Assembly: GCF_002734285.1 (NCBI RefSeq)
Contig: NZ_NSEA01000021.1
Location: 1 to 64,000, forward strand
DNA length: 64,000 bases
Reading direction: 5' to 3'
Origin: Fredinandcohnia onubensis
Lineage (GTDB): Bacteria > Bacillota > Bacilli > Bacillales > Bacillaceae_L
Shown here: positions 26,075 to 34,398 of the stretch, one piece after another
Numbering within the stretch: position 1 is the first letter of the stretch
Layout of the letters: every line of letters starts with the position of its first letter
Position numbers and translations under genes: made by a program
Notes under the pieces: model-generated
What the model saw: the letters and a program-made list of their open reading frames with translations, nothing else
Told to the model about the DNA's origin: nothing
Databases searched by the model: none

Positions 26075-27145
26075 TTAATGTAAAGCTTTTTTCAATGTTT
26101 CAAGATTTTGTCTCATAATGCTAAAATAATCAGCATTGTTTTTAATATCCTCTTCTGTAGCTGATTCCAGGTTATGAAGAGTTAGAGCTTCAGCGTTGAT
26201 TTCATTTTTTACCATTTCAGCTACTTTTGAAGTAAGGTTTTGCTCAAACAGTACAAACTTGATGTTATGTTCTTTTGCTAGTTTGATAATGTGTGTTAAG
26301 TCCTTTTGGGTAGGCTCATTTGTTGGTGATAATCCGGAAACACTTATTTGTTTAATACCATACCTAGTTTCCCAATATCCGTAAGCTGCATGAGATACTA
26401 CTATTTCTTTCCTAGAAGACTCGTTCACAACATCCATGAATTCTTGATCTAATGCATGCAAGTTTTTAACTAGTTCATCAAAATTTTTTTCAAAGTCTTT
26501 TTTAGCCTCTGGTTTTAATTCCTCAAGAGTATGAAGAATATTTTCAGCCAACTCTACAGCTAAAAGAGGATCTAACCAAACATGTGGATCAACGTCCCCA
26601 TGATGATGGTGGTCTTCCGTACCTGATTCACTATCAACTTGTCCTTCGTGTTCATCATGGCTGTGGCTTTCCTCGTTATTAGAATCAGATTGATGGTGGT
26701 CTTGTTCAGTTTTAGTTATGTCCTCATCATGATGTAATTCGTGTTCTCCCTGTGTTTTCGCAAGTTCCATATCTCCTGTAGCCTTCACCAGCTGCACCTT
26801 TTCATTTTGCAATGTTTTAATGGCTGCATCAATGAAGCCTTCTACTCCTGCACCCACATAAATAAGAGCATCTGCTTCCGCTATACCTACCATTGTTTTG
26901 GTAGTAGGTTCGAATGTGTGTGCGTCAGCACCTGTAGGGAACACACTTACAACTTCTACATGTTCACCACCAATTTTTTCTGTGAAATCATGTAATGGAA
27001 AAACTGTAGTATAGATTTTAAGACGTTCAGATGGTGTCGGGGTGTTCTTAGCTTCAGTTGTACTCGTTTTGTTGTCTGAAACACACCCAAACAACAATGT
27101 GGTTGCCAATAAAACGAAAAATGCAATGACGTGTTTAATTTTCAT
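26075..27145 (-). CDS. zinc ABC transporter substrate-binding lipoprotein
   Basis: The 356-residue precursor has a lipobox LFGC (Cys about residue 21). The cluster A-I binding protein shows TVFPLHDFTEKIGG, PTGADAHTFEPT and DPHVWLDP. Between them lies a long His/Asp-rich loop (ELHHDED, SHSHDEHEG, EDHHHHGD) typical of zinc-binding ZnuA/AdcA proteins. It delivers Zn2+ to a membrane permease. No permease or ATPase gene is adjacent, so it must work with a transporter encoded elsewhere. AGAGGG lies 6 nt before the ATG at 27145. Zur-box-like sites lie directly upstream. Confidence 0.9.
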   Translation of the reverse strand: MKIKHVIAFFVLLATTLLFGCVSDNKTSTTEAKNTPTPSERLKIYTTVFPLHDFTEKIGGEHVEVVSVFPTGADAHTFEPTTKTMVGIAEADALIYVGAGVEGFIDAAIKTLQNEKVQLVKATGDMELAKTQGEHELHHDEDITKTEQDHHQSDSNNEESHSHDEHEGQVDSESGTEDHHHHGDVDPHVWLDPLLAVELAENILHTLEELKPEAKKDFEKNFDELVKNLHALDQEFMDVVNESSRKEIVVSHAAYGYWETRYGIKQISVSGLSPTNEPTQKDLTHIIKLAKEHNIKFVLFEQNLTSKVAEMVKNEINAEALTLHNLESATEEDIKNNADYFSIMRQNLETLKKALH

Positions 27146-27160
27146 CAATATCCCTCTCAA

Positions 27161-27216
27161 TCATAATCATTCTGATTTACTCGGTATATGTAAAATGTAT
27201 ATCGTAATCATTCCGA
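27161..27216 (-). promoter_or_regulatory. Zur-box-like operators for the zinc-binding protein gene
   Basis: TCGTAATCATTCCGA at 27202-27216 differs by one base from the Zur core TCGTAATNATTACGA. A weaker copy, TCATAATCATTCTGA, is at 27161-27175. Their position just upstream of the gene fits repression by Zur when zinc is plentiful. Confidence 0.75.
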
Positions 27217-27699
27217 TTATGAAACCAAAAAAAATTCATGTACTTGATGCATTTTTTAGTCTCTTTGATTTAAATAAATCGTAATGATTTCGTTTTACTT
27301 AAACAATATTACGATAGAAAATAAAAACTTTCAAGATAAATTTTTGGAGTGGTATCTAACTTCTTCAAGAATAGGAGAGTCATAACCTTTTCTACTATTT
27401 TATAGAGGTTGGTACACGTGACCTATCCCAGTGGTTTCCAATTTTGGAGCATTTGTTACCATTTATGATTTTAAAGGAGCATGTTTACATAATCACCTAG
27501 TCAGCGGGCCTTAACATGTATAATCCCAATATATCCCGAATTATCCAAAAATATGGCATTTGAGCAATTATTCAAAAAAGATATACAATTTTATATGACA
27601 TCATTGTTCGTGGTACTTTCGTTTCAAAAATCATTTTGAAAAAAGTATTACCAATTACAATCTTTTCTAGAATAAAAAACTCAGGGGGTATTTAAGTAC
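27217..27699. other. intergenic between the zinc protein and ehuB
   Basis: A third Zur-like box (TCGTAATGATTTCGT) lies at 27279-27293. No gene with a convincing ribosome binding site is visible. The rest should hold the ehuB promoter, which I could not pick out with confidence. Confidence 0.5.
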
Positions 27700-28608
27700 A
27701 TGAAAAAACGACTATCAATATTATTTTTAGTACTCATCATGGGAATTATGACAGCTTGTGGAACAGGTCAGGAAACAGGTGGGTCAACTGACGGAGGGAA
27801 GTCTAGTAGTGATTCTTCAAGTTTACTAGATGAGCTGAAAGAAAAAGGTACCGTTACAATTGGCTTTTCAAACGAAGCTCCATATGCGTATCAGGATCCC
27901 AAAACAGGTGAATTAAAAGGAGCAGCCGTCGAGATTGCGACAAAGGTATTTAACAATATGGGAATTGAAAATGTTGAGGGGCAAATCGCTGAATGGAATC
28001 AGCTGATTCCAGGTGTAAAAGCAGGTAAATTTGATGTTATTACAGCGGGAATGGCAATTCTACCTGAACGTGCTAAACAAGTAGACTTTGGTGAACCAGA
28101 AATTCAATATGGTGAAGGCTTGATTGTTGAAAAAGGGAATCCATTAGATTTACATAGCTACACTGATATTGCAGACAATCCTGATGTAATCGTAGCCGTT
28201 ATGTCTGGGGCAACGGAAATAGAATTCTTAAAGGAAATGGGTGTTAGCGAGGATCAAATTTTAGAGGTTGCTGACATTCCAGCTACATTCTCTGCCGTCC
28301 AATCAGGTCGAGCACAAGCGACAACAGGGACCGAAATGACAGTGAAAATGGCCCTGCAATCTTCTGACCAATCGGCGTTAGAATTTGTTGAGGATTTTGA
28401 ACAACCAGATATAAAAGGTGTACCAAGTTTTGGTGCAGCAGCTTTTGCTCAAGATAGCGACGAACTCAGGGAAGCTTACAATGCAGAGCTAAAGAAACTT
28501 AAAGAAAACGGAGAGATTCTTGATCTCATTACCCCATCTGGTTTTGGTGAAGGCAACCTTGTTCCAAACGATTTAACAACGGAGCAAGTGATCGAAAGTT
28601 TAAAATAA
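27700..28608 (+). CDS. ehuB: ectoine/hydroxyectoine ABC transporter substrate-binding lipoprotein
   Basis: The 302-residue precursor has lipobox MTAC (Cys at about residue 20) and a short Gly/Ser spacer. The type-II periplasmic-binding domain shows GTVTIGFSNEAPYAY, AEWNQLIPGVKAGKFDVI, AGMAILPERAKQVDF, and late FGAAAF. The pattern with GELKGAA and LVPNDLTTEQ fits EhuB rather than a general polar amino acid binder. It captures compatible solutes outside the membrane. The next three genes supply two permeases and the ATPase. A hairpin follows the stop. Confidence 0.8.
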   Translation: MKKRLSILFLVLIMGIMTACGTGQETGGSTDGGKSSSDSSSLLDELKEKGTVTIGFSNEAPYAYQDPKTGELKGAAVEIATKVFNNMGIENVEGQIAEWNQLIPGVKAGKFDVITAGMAILPERAKQVDFGEPEIQYGEGLIVEKGNPLDLHSYTDIADNPDVIVAVMSGATEIEFLKEMGVSEDQILEVADIPATFSAVQSGRAQATTGTEMTVKMALQSSDQSALEFVEDFEQPDIKGVPSFGAAAFAQDSDELREAYNAELKKLKENGEILDLITPSGFGEGNLVPNDLTTEQVIESLK

Positions 28609-28620
28609 CACGGGGAAAAG

Positions 28621-28656
28621 ATAGACAGGTCTCCCAATTGGGGGATCTGTTTTTTA
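28621..28656 (+). terminator. hairpin between ehuB and ehuC
   Basis: ACAGGTCTCCC pairs with GGGGGATCTGT (two G-U) around AATT and is followed by TTTTT. Inside a likely ehu operon it would make ehuB message more abundant than the permease and ATPase message. Confidence 0.7.
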
Positions 28657-28716
28657 GTGGATTTTGTGGTTTAAATCAAGATTTGGAGAGTTAAAGCGGG
28701 ATTTTGAATAATAATA

Positions 28717-28856
28717 CACAATTCTGTGCTTATAGCGCAATTATGCGAAGTAAAACGCAATTCCGAAGGTTAACACGCAATTCCGTGAAATAAAACGTAA
28801 TTCTGATGATTATAACGCAATTCCACAAAATAAAGCGCAATTCCACCGGTTTAATT
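28717..28856 (+). repeat. 20-bp tandem repeat, seven units
   Basis: The word CGCAATTCCG or a close variant begins at 28717, 28736, 28756, 28776, 28796, 28816 and 28836, a period of exactly 20 bp after the first unit. The spacer halves are AT-rich (often TAAAA). It fills the gap between the ehuB terminator and ehuC. Confidence 0.9.
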
Positions 28857-28865
28857 AAAAAAGAG

Positions 28866-29537
28866 GTGATTCCAATTAGTCAAATAGGTGAGATCTTCTC
28901 AATTTTACTTCAAGGTCTAAATATTACGATTACAATTTTAGTTACATCGGCATTTTTTTCCTTTCTAGTTGCTTTTTTAGCGGGGTTTGGACGTTTATCG
29001 AAGAATATCTTTATCCGAAAATTTACGGGTTTTTTCGTCGAAATTTTCCGTGGCACTTCTTTAATCATTCAATTGTTTTGGTTTTTCTATGCACTGCCAA
29101 TTTTGTTTGGGATCGAATTAGGTTCCGAATTTTGGGCTTGTGTGATTGCCATTTCAATGAACTATGGTGCCTATATGTCAGAAACCGTCCGTGGTTCAAT
29201 TCTATCCGTTGCACACGGACAAACAGAGGCAGCAATCGCCCTTAATATGTCACGCTTTCAGCGGATGAGAATTGTGATCTTGCCGCAAGCTGTACGGATG
29301 ATGCTTCCGGAATTCGGTAATTATTTGATTCAAATGTTAAAGGCAACTTCACTAATTTCGCTCGTAGGCTTGGCTGATATTGTGTATAAAGGCCAACTTT
29401 ATACAAACACGAATCTTTCTTCTACGCCTACTGTTTACTTACTAATTCTTGTATTCTACTTTATTATCGCCTTACCTTTAATTGGTTTAACTAAATGGGC
29501 GGAAAAACAATCATCGAAGGGAGTGGCAAGTGAATAA
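28866..29537 (+). CDS. ehuC: ectoine/hydroxyectoine ABC transporter permease
   Basis: The protein has about 220 residues and five or so helices. It shows EIFRGTSLIIQLFWFFYALP, the permease EAA-type loop GQTEAAIALNMSRFQRMRIVILPQA and LIQMLKATSLISLVGLADI. This is the membrane half of a polar amino acid-type importer. The GTG at 28866 lies inside the strong site AAGAGGTGAT; that site points 6 nt on to an ATT codon at 28875, giving a start (M)SQIGEI. An ATG at 28806 lies inside the 20-bp repeats and is unlikely. The stop overlaps the start of ehuD by one base. Confidence 0.82.
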   Translation: MIPISQIGEIFSILLQGLNITITILVTSAFFSFLVAFLAGFGRLSKNIFIRKFTGFFVEIFRGTSLIIQLFWFFYALPILFGIELGSEFWACVIAISMNYGAYMSETVRGSILSVAHGQTEAAIALNMSRFQRMRIVILPQAVRMMLPEFGNYLIQMLKATSLISLVGLADIVYKGQLYTNTNLSSTPTVYLLILVFYFIIALPLIGLTKWAEKQSSKGVASE

Positions 29538-30256
29538 TGTGGGATTGGAGTATGTTTTTTGGATCACTTCCGATGATCTTTAAAGGGCTATGGGTGACCC
29601 TTGGGGTAACAATTGCTTGTTATCTTTTTGCGATGGTGTTTGGTTTTGTCTGGGTTGTTCTAAAACGAATCCCATTTAAACCCTTTAAGTGGGTTGTGTC
29701 ATTTGTACTTGAGTTTATTCGCTCGACACCGCCACTTGTGCAATTGTTTTTCTTGTTTTTTGGGTTACCAATGGTTCCATATGTTGGCGTGAGCTTAAGT
29801 CCATTCACGGTTGCGGTGCTAGGTCTTGGTGTTCACTATAGTACATACATATCTGAAATCTATCGTTCTGGTATTCAATCTGTCGATAAAGGGCAATGGG
29901 AAGCCTCGATCGCTTTAAATATGTCTGTGAAAGATAGATGGACAAAAGTCATCCTTCCGCAGGCGATTCCTCCGACTATCCCGATGCTAGGGAATTATTT
30001 AATCATCATGTTTAAGGAGGTCCCTTTGACATCGACCGTTGGGGTTGCAGGTATGTTGCTTATGGCGGATAAATTCGGTGCGAGAAATTGGGCTTATTTA
30101 GAACCATATACATTAGTGGCTATATTCTTCCTACTATTAAGTTATCCATCAGCAATCTTAATCAAAAAATTAGAAAACAAGATGAACCGACGATTTGATA
30201 AGAAAGATCCAACAGGAGCTAAGAATGTAAAAAAGGGAGTGGCAATTGATGGCTGA
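29537..30256 (+). CDS. ehuD: ectoine/hydroxyectoine ABC transporter permease
   Basis: The 239-residue membrane protein has WVTLGVTIACYLFAM, EFIRSTPPLVQLFFLFFGLP, the EAA loop GQWEASIALNMSVKDRWTKVILPQAIPP and IIMFKEVPLTSTVGV. It pairs with EhuC to form the channel. Starts overlap the ehuC stop by one base, with AAGGGAGTGG upstream, and its end overlaps ehuA by 8 bp, so the three genes are translationally coupled. Confidence 0.82.
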   Translation: MWDWSMFFGSLPMIFKGLWVTLGVTIACYLFAMVFGFVWVVLKRIPFKPFKWVVSFVLEFIRSTPPLVQLFFLFFGLPMVPYVGVSLSPFTVAVLGLGVHYSTYISEIYRSGIQSVDKGQWEASIALNMSVKDRWTKVILPQAIPPTIPMLGNYLIIMFKEVPLTSTVGVAGMLLMADKFGARNWAYLEPYTLVAIFFLLLSYPSAILIKKLENKMNRRFDKKDPTGAKNVKKGVAIDG

Positions 30257-31019
30257 GCCGATTGTATCATATAAAAATGTGACAAAATCTTTCGATGAGG
30301 TAGATGTCTTAAAAGGAATTAATTTAGATATCGCACCGGCTGAAAAGATCGCACTAATCGGACCGAGTGGGTCTGGTAAAACGACCATTATTCGGTTATT
30401 AATGACATTGGAGGAACCAACTTCAGGGGTCATCGAGGTGAATGGCCAAAACCTCTGGCAAATGGAGAAAAAAGGTGAATTAGTCAGAGCTAATGAAAAG
30501 CACTTAAGGCAGATAAGAGGGGATATCGGGATGGTATTCCAGCACTTTAATTTGTTTCCGCATATGACTATCTTAGAAAATTGTATGACAGGTCCCATTA
30601 ATGTGAAGGGCCAATCAAAGGAGGAAGCCAAGAAGAATTCAATCGAAATGTTAGAAAAAGTTGGCCTAGGTGATAAGTTAGAAAACTATCCAAATCAGCT
30701 TTCAGGTGGTCAAAAACAACGGGTAGCGATGGCACGAGCGCTCGTCATGCGTCCGAAAGTGATGCTTTTTGATGAAGTAACTTCAGCCCTTGACCCAGAG
30801 CTAGTAGGTGAAGTACTAGAAGTGATCCGTGAAATCGCCAAAGAAGGAGAAATGGCAATGGTCCTGGTCACACATGAAATGGACTTCGCACGAGACGTCG
30901 CTGACCGTATTATTTTCTTAGAAAACGGCGTAATCGCCGAACAAGGAACTCCCAAAGAAGTACTAGAAAACACAGAAAGCGAACGCCTTCAACAATTCCT
31001 AAGCCGCTTCCGGTCCTGA
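30249..31019 (+). CDS. ehuA: ectoine/hydroxyectoine ABC transporter ATP-binding protein
   Basis: The 256-residue ATPase has Walker A GPSGSGKTT, Q-loop MVFQHFNLFPHMT, signature LSGGQKQR, Walker B VMLFDEVTSALDP and the switch His in VTHEMDF. This spacing is typical of polar amino acid-type ATPases. The ATG at 30249 has AAAGGGAGTGG 6-8 nt upstream. It closes the ehuBCDA set. Confidence 0.85.
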   Translation: MAEPIVSYKNVTKSFDEVDVLKGINLDIAPAEKIALIGPSGSGKTTIIRLLMTLEEPTSGVIEVNGQNLWQMEKKGELVRANEKHLRQIRGDIGMVFQHFNLFPHMTILENCMTGPINVKGQSKEEAKKNSIEMLEKVGLGDKLENYPNQLSGGQKQRVAMARALVMRPKVMLFDEVTSALDPELVGEVLEVIREIAKEGEMAMVLVTHEMDFARDVADRIIFLENGVIAEQGTPKEVLENTESERLQQFLSRFRS

Positions 31020-31280
31020 AATGGGTCAAGGGGACAGGTCCCTTGTCCCACGTTAAATCATGCGAAACGCAGAGGAACAATTTATTAATACTAATAGTAA
31101 AAGAGTTGTAGATTCAAGATGATCGGCAACTCTTTTTCTTATTTGAGTAATTATAGCAGAGGGAGAATTGGAGTTTTATAATTGAAGAGAACTTTTTGCT
31201 AATAATGATTAGTTGAGGGAAAGACCTGGTGTCGCAATTGAATGACATTTGTTAGCTGACGTAGGACACCTTCGTGGATA
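31020..31280. other. intergenic after ehuA
   Basis: It holds a copy of the GGGACAGGTCCC-type dispersed element (31029-31051) and the ehu terminator at 31099-31139. I see no gene here. Confidence 0.5.
31099..31139 (+). terminator. ehu operon terminator
   Basis: AAAGAGTTG and CAACTCTTT form a 9-bp stem around an 18-nt loop, followed by T's. Confidence 0.75.
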
Positions 31281-31454
31281 TTAATTTTTATAATTATTAA
31301 AAGCATTTAATAGTTTATCAAGTTCTTGACTACATTTAATTGTATCTCTATTTAACAGGCCATTTGAACTAGCTAGTCGTATCATTTCATCCCTTTTTCG
31401 AACGATTGATATAATAATAGATTCCCGATTAAACTGTGTATTTTCCTGTAACAA
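31281..31454 (-). CDS. Spo0E-like sporulation phosphatase
   Basis: This 57-residue minus-strand gene was found by reading the gap. The protein is one helical hairpin with KRDEMIRLASSNGLL and the SQELDKLL motif of the Spo0E aspartyl-phosphatase family. Such proteins dephosphorylate Spo0A~P and so delay sporulation. The TTG start has AAAGAGGTG 6 nt upstream. It lies alone between the ehu and uppP genes, and its own promoter was not identified. Confidence 0.88.
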   Translation of the reverse strand: MLQENTQFNRESIIISIVRKRDEMIRLASSNGLLNRDTIKCSQELDKLLNAFNNYKN

Positions 31455-31804
31455 TTTTTACACCTCTTTATTCATTTAACGCGTTTTAAAACAAATACAA
31501 ACACTATTATGCAAATTTTTTTACACAAAGAAAAGACCTTCGACAAAATAAGTCAAAAGAAGATAAAAAAGTTTGTGACAAAGTTGTGAAAAATATCACT
31601 ATCTCTTTACATAATGAAATATTTTCAATCGGTTGATAGAGTAGTGGAGAGGGTTAATTTCAATCCAATAACTAACGTGTCAAAAATGTTAGATTAGTCC
31701 GCCAAATTGTAAGATTAGTCGATGGTTTTTCTCATCTAAGTATAATATATTTAAGAATAGGTTCAGACACGTCGGACTATTAACCGTTTTATAAGGAGGT
31801 AACA
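31455..31804. other. intergenic upstream of uppP
   Basis: This region holds the start signals of the Spo0E-like gene on the left and AAGGAGGT for uppP on the right. GATTAGTCCG and GATTAGTCGA occur as a short direct repeat near 31690-31725. No clear sigma consensus was seen. Confidence 0.4.
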
Positions 31805-32620
31805 ATGGGGGAACTGGATATCATATTAATTATCAAAATGATTATTGTTGGGCTAGTTCAAGGTTTTACAGAACCAATTCCGGTGTCATCTAGTGGGCAC
31901 GTCATGATTGCTAGTGAAATCTTGGGGCTAGGTGAACAAGGATTTACTTTTGCTATCTTAACAAATACAGCTTCACTATTTGCGATACTTTTTATTTATC
32001 GAAAAGATATTGCAAGACTTGCAGTAAATTCATTACTTTATCTGAAAACGAAAGATTTTCGTTATAAGAGTGACTTTCAGTTTGTGTTCTTTATCGTCAT
32101 TGGCACTATTCCAGCAGGTGTTCTTGGGATATTATTAAGTGACTTTATAGCAGAAAATGTTAGTATGACGACGATTGCGCTGATGCTTTTCGTTACAGGG
32201 ATTGCCTTATGGTTAATTCGCAATATGAAAGGTAATAAAGGAGAAAGTGATCTTACAATCAAGGATGCTTTCATTGTGGGATTGGGGCAGGCTGTCGCAT
32301 TAACACCAGGTATCAGTCGTTCAGGTGCAACCATTATTTCAGCCGTTGCTGTTGGAATGAAACCAGATACGGCGCTTCGATTTTCATTTATGTTGTATAT
32401 TCCCGTGAGTCTCGGTGGAGTTATTCTAGGTCTTTCTGATTTTCTAAATGAACCCAATAAAGCAGACTTAGCCATCCCGTATTTAGCTGCATTTATCGCA
32501 ACACTTTTCATGACCTATATTGCCTTGAAGTGGTTTATGGGAATTATGAAAAGTGGGAAGCTATCTTATTTTACATATTATTGTTTCTTAGTGGGAGCAT
32601 TACTTCTCATTTTCTTCTAA
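31805..32620 (+). CDS. uppP: undecaprenyl-diphosphatase
   Basis: The 271-residue, eight-helix enzyme removes a phosphate from undecaprenyl diphosphate, recycling the lipid carrier of peptidoglycan. It often confers bacitracin tolerance. The two family motifs are present: GFTEPIPVSSSGH near the N-terminus (Glu and Ser/His catalytic) and TPGISRSGAT in the middle. The usual LPISST is changed to IPVSSS, a mild variant. AAGGAGG lies 6 nt before the ATG. A terminator follows. Confidence 0.93.
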   Translation: MGELDIILIIKMIIVGLVQGFTEPIPVSSSGHVMIASEILGLGEQGFTFAILTNTASLFAILFIYRKDIARLAVNSLLYLKTKDFRYKSDFQFVFFIVIGTIPAGVLGILLSDFIAENVSMTTIALMLFVTGIALWLIRNMKGNKGESDLTIKDAFIVGLGQAVALTPGISRSGATIISAVAVGMKPDTALRFSFMLYIPVSLGGVILGLSDFLNEPNKADLAIPYLAAFIATLFMTYIALKWFMGIMKSGKLSYFTYYCFLVGALLLIFF

Positions 32621-32643
32621 CATTAGTAATATTTGAACGAACG

Positions 32644-32680
32644 GTGCGATAATCCATGAAGGGTTATCGCCTTTTTTTGT
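32644..32680 (+). terminator. uppP terminator
   Basis: GCGATAATCC pairs with GGGTTATCGC (one G-U) around ATGAA and is followed by C and seven T's. It belongs to the GCGATA...TATCGC hairpin family seen repeatedly in this window. Confidence 0.85.
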
Positions 32681-32778
32681 TGCTCTAATTCAAAAGTACT
32701 AAAAAAGTAATATTTATCCAAAATTATACATTTTTAAGTATCTTTGATACAAAATACCGTATTGAAGGAGGGAGAAAG

Positions 32779-34398
32779 ATGCCGTCATTTTTTAAAACGA
32801 AAGAAAAACACCAACAAGAAGTCTCCTTACCTGAGAGTCAAGTCTTGGAGTCAAAGCAAGAGAGTATTAGTGGTCACGTAGATCAAACAGTAGAAGAGGT
32901 TAAACAAATTTTCGAAAAGGATATCGATTTTTCAACTAGAAGGTTTCATTTATTTGGTGAAACCTTAACTGTCGTCCTGTATATGAGTAGCTTAGTTGAT
33001 CAAGAAAAAATTGATCGAGATATTATCAAGCCTCTCCAAGAGAATAGACTTGGCGAGTCATACCTTCAATCCAAACTCAACACAAATTGTCTTACGTCCA
33101 CACTCCTTGAAGATGTGCTCTATCATTGTTCAGGAACATCCGAGTCAAAATTATCATCTTTATTGTCTGGTTTATTAAGAGGGAAATGTGTTGTTCTAAT
33201 AGATGGTTCCGAGCGTGCTCTTCTTCTTGATGCCTTCAAGTCTGAAAAGCGGGGTCTTACACAACCTGAGACTGAGAGAGTGGTTCGAGGTCCTCGTGAT
33301 GGGTTTATTGAACAAATCATGACCAATGTATCCCTATTACGTTATCGATTACCTGTACCTGAGTTCAGAATAGAGCAAATGGAAGTTGGAAGTCGTACAA
33401 AAACAAGAGTGGGGATTAGTTATATAGAGGGTATTGTTAATAAAGAGTTATTGTATGAGGTGAAAAAGCGTTTAGATAGGATTGATATTGACCGTATATT
33501 GGATGCTGGATATATTGAGCAGTTTATTGAAGATAATCCCAGGTCTCCGTTTCCACAGGTTCAAAATACGGAACGGCCAGATAAAGCGGTAGGAAATTTA
33601 CTAGAAGGTAGAGTCGTACTCCTAGTAGATGGTTCGCCGTTTGTATTGATTGTACCGGCAGTTTTTAATCAATTTTATCAAACGAGTGAGGATTATAATG
33701 AGAGATTCATGATTACGAGTGCAGTCCGTTTGATTCGGTTTATGTCTCTCATATTTTCATTAACGTTTTCCTCCTTTTATGTAACGGTTCTTTCATATCA
33801 TCCAGAAATGATTCCAGCGAAATTTGTTGTCGCTGCTTCTAGCGGTCGTGCTGGGGTTCCCTTTCCCGTGTTTATTGAGGTGCTACTGATGGAGGTAGCG
33901 ATGGAAATATTACGTGAAGCAACTGTCCGTATGCCTCAGCAGGTGGGTGGGGCACTCTCAATTGTAGGTGTGCTTGTTATTGGACAAGCAGCAGTTTTGG
34001 CTGGATTTGTTAGTCCAATTACAGTTGTTATTATTGCATTATCAACGATTGGATCATTCGCAACCCCTTCGTATAATGCAGCAACAGCTTTTCGAATGTT
34101 GCGTTTCCCCTTAATCCTTCTCGCTGGGAACTTTGGATTATTGGGATTAGCGTTTGGGGTTATTTTCGTTCTCAATCATATGCTATCATTGCGTTCCTTT
34201 GGTCTTCCATATATGACTCCTGTTGCCCCTGGAAACTTTACAGGTATTAAAGATTCATTCTTTCGTGCTCCACTAAGATGGTTAAAGAATCGTCCTGCAG
34301 AGTTAAAGCCACAGGATATAAAACGGATGGACCTTAAAAGTGAAAGGATTCCGAAGTCGTCATTGAATGGTCAAAAGGATGGTGATACCAATGGATAA
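32779..34398 (+). CDS. GerA-family germinant receptor subunit A
   Basis: The 539-residue protein has a long soluble N-terminal half (to about residue 300) and four or five membrane helices in the C-terminal part. Family motifs include VVRGPRDGFIEQIMTNVSLLR, GKCVVLIDGSE, SSFYVTVLSYHPEMIP, PFPVFIEVLLMEVAMEILREA and MPQQVGGALSIVG. This is the GerAA/GerBA/GerKA subunit of a receptor in the spore inner membrane. GGAGGGAG precedes the ATG. It overlaps subunit B by 8 bp. The gene order A-B-C resembles gerA and gerB rather than gerK. Confidence 0.93.
   Translation: MPSFFKTKEKHQQEVSLPESQVLESKQESISGHVDQTVEEVKQIFEKDIDFSTRRFHLFGETLTVVLYMSSLVDQEKIDRDIIKPLQENRLGESYLQSKLNTNCLTSTLLEDVLYHCSGTSESKLSSLLSGLLRGKCVVLIDGSERALLLDAFKSEKRGLTQPETERVVRGPRDGFIEQIMTNVSLLRYRLPVPEFRIEQMEVGSRTKTRVGISYIEGIVNKELLYEVKKRLDRIDIDRILDAGYIEQFIEDNPRSPFPQVQNTERPDKAVGNLLEGRVVLLVDGSPFVLIVPAVFNQFYQTSEDYNERFMITSAVRLIRFMSLIFSLTFSSFYVTVLSYHPEMIPAKFVVAASSGRAGVPFPVFIEVLLMEVAMEILREATVRMPQQVGGALSIVGVLVIGQAAVLAGFVSPITVVIIALSTIGSFATPSYNAATAFRMLRFPLILLAGNFGLLGLAFGVIFVLNHMLSLRSFGLPYMTPVAPGNFTGIKDSFFRAPLRWLKNRPAELKPQDIKRMDLKSERIPKSSLNGQKDGDTNG

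Noticed and set aside
28806-28865. N-terminal extension of ehuC from an upstream ATG
   Set aside because: The extension is encoded by the 20-bp repeats and bears no resemblance to a permease start; a strong ribosome binding site lies downstream.
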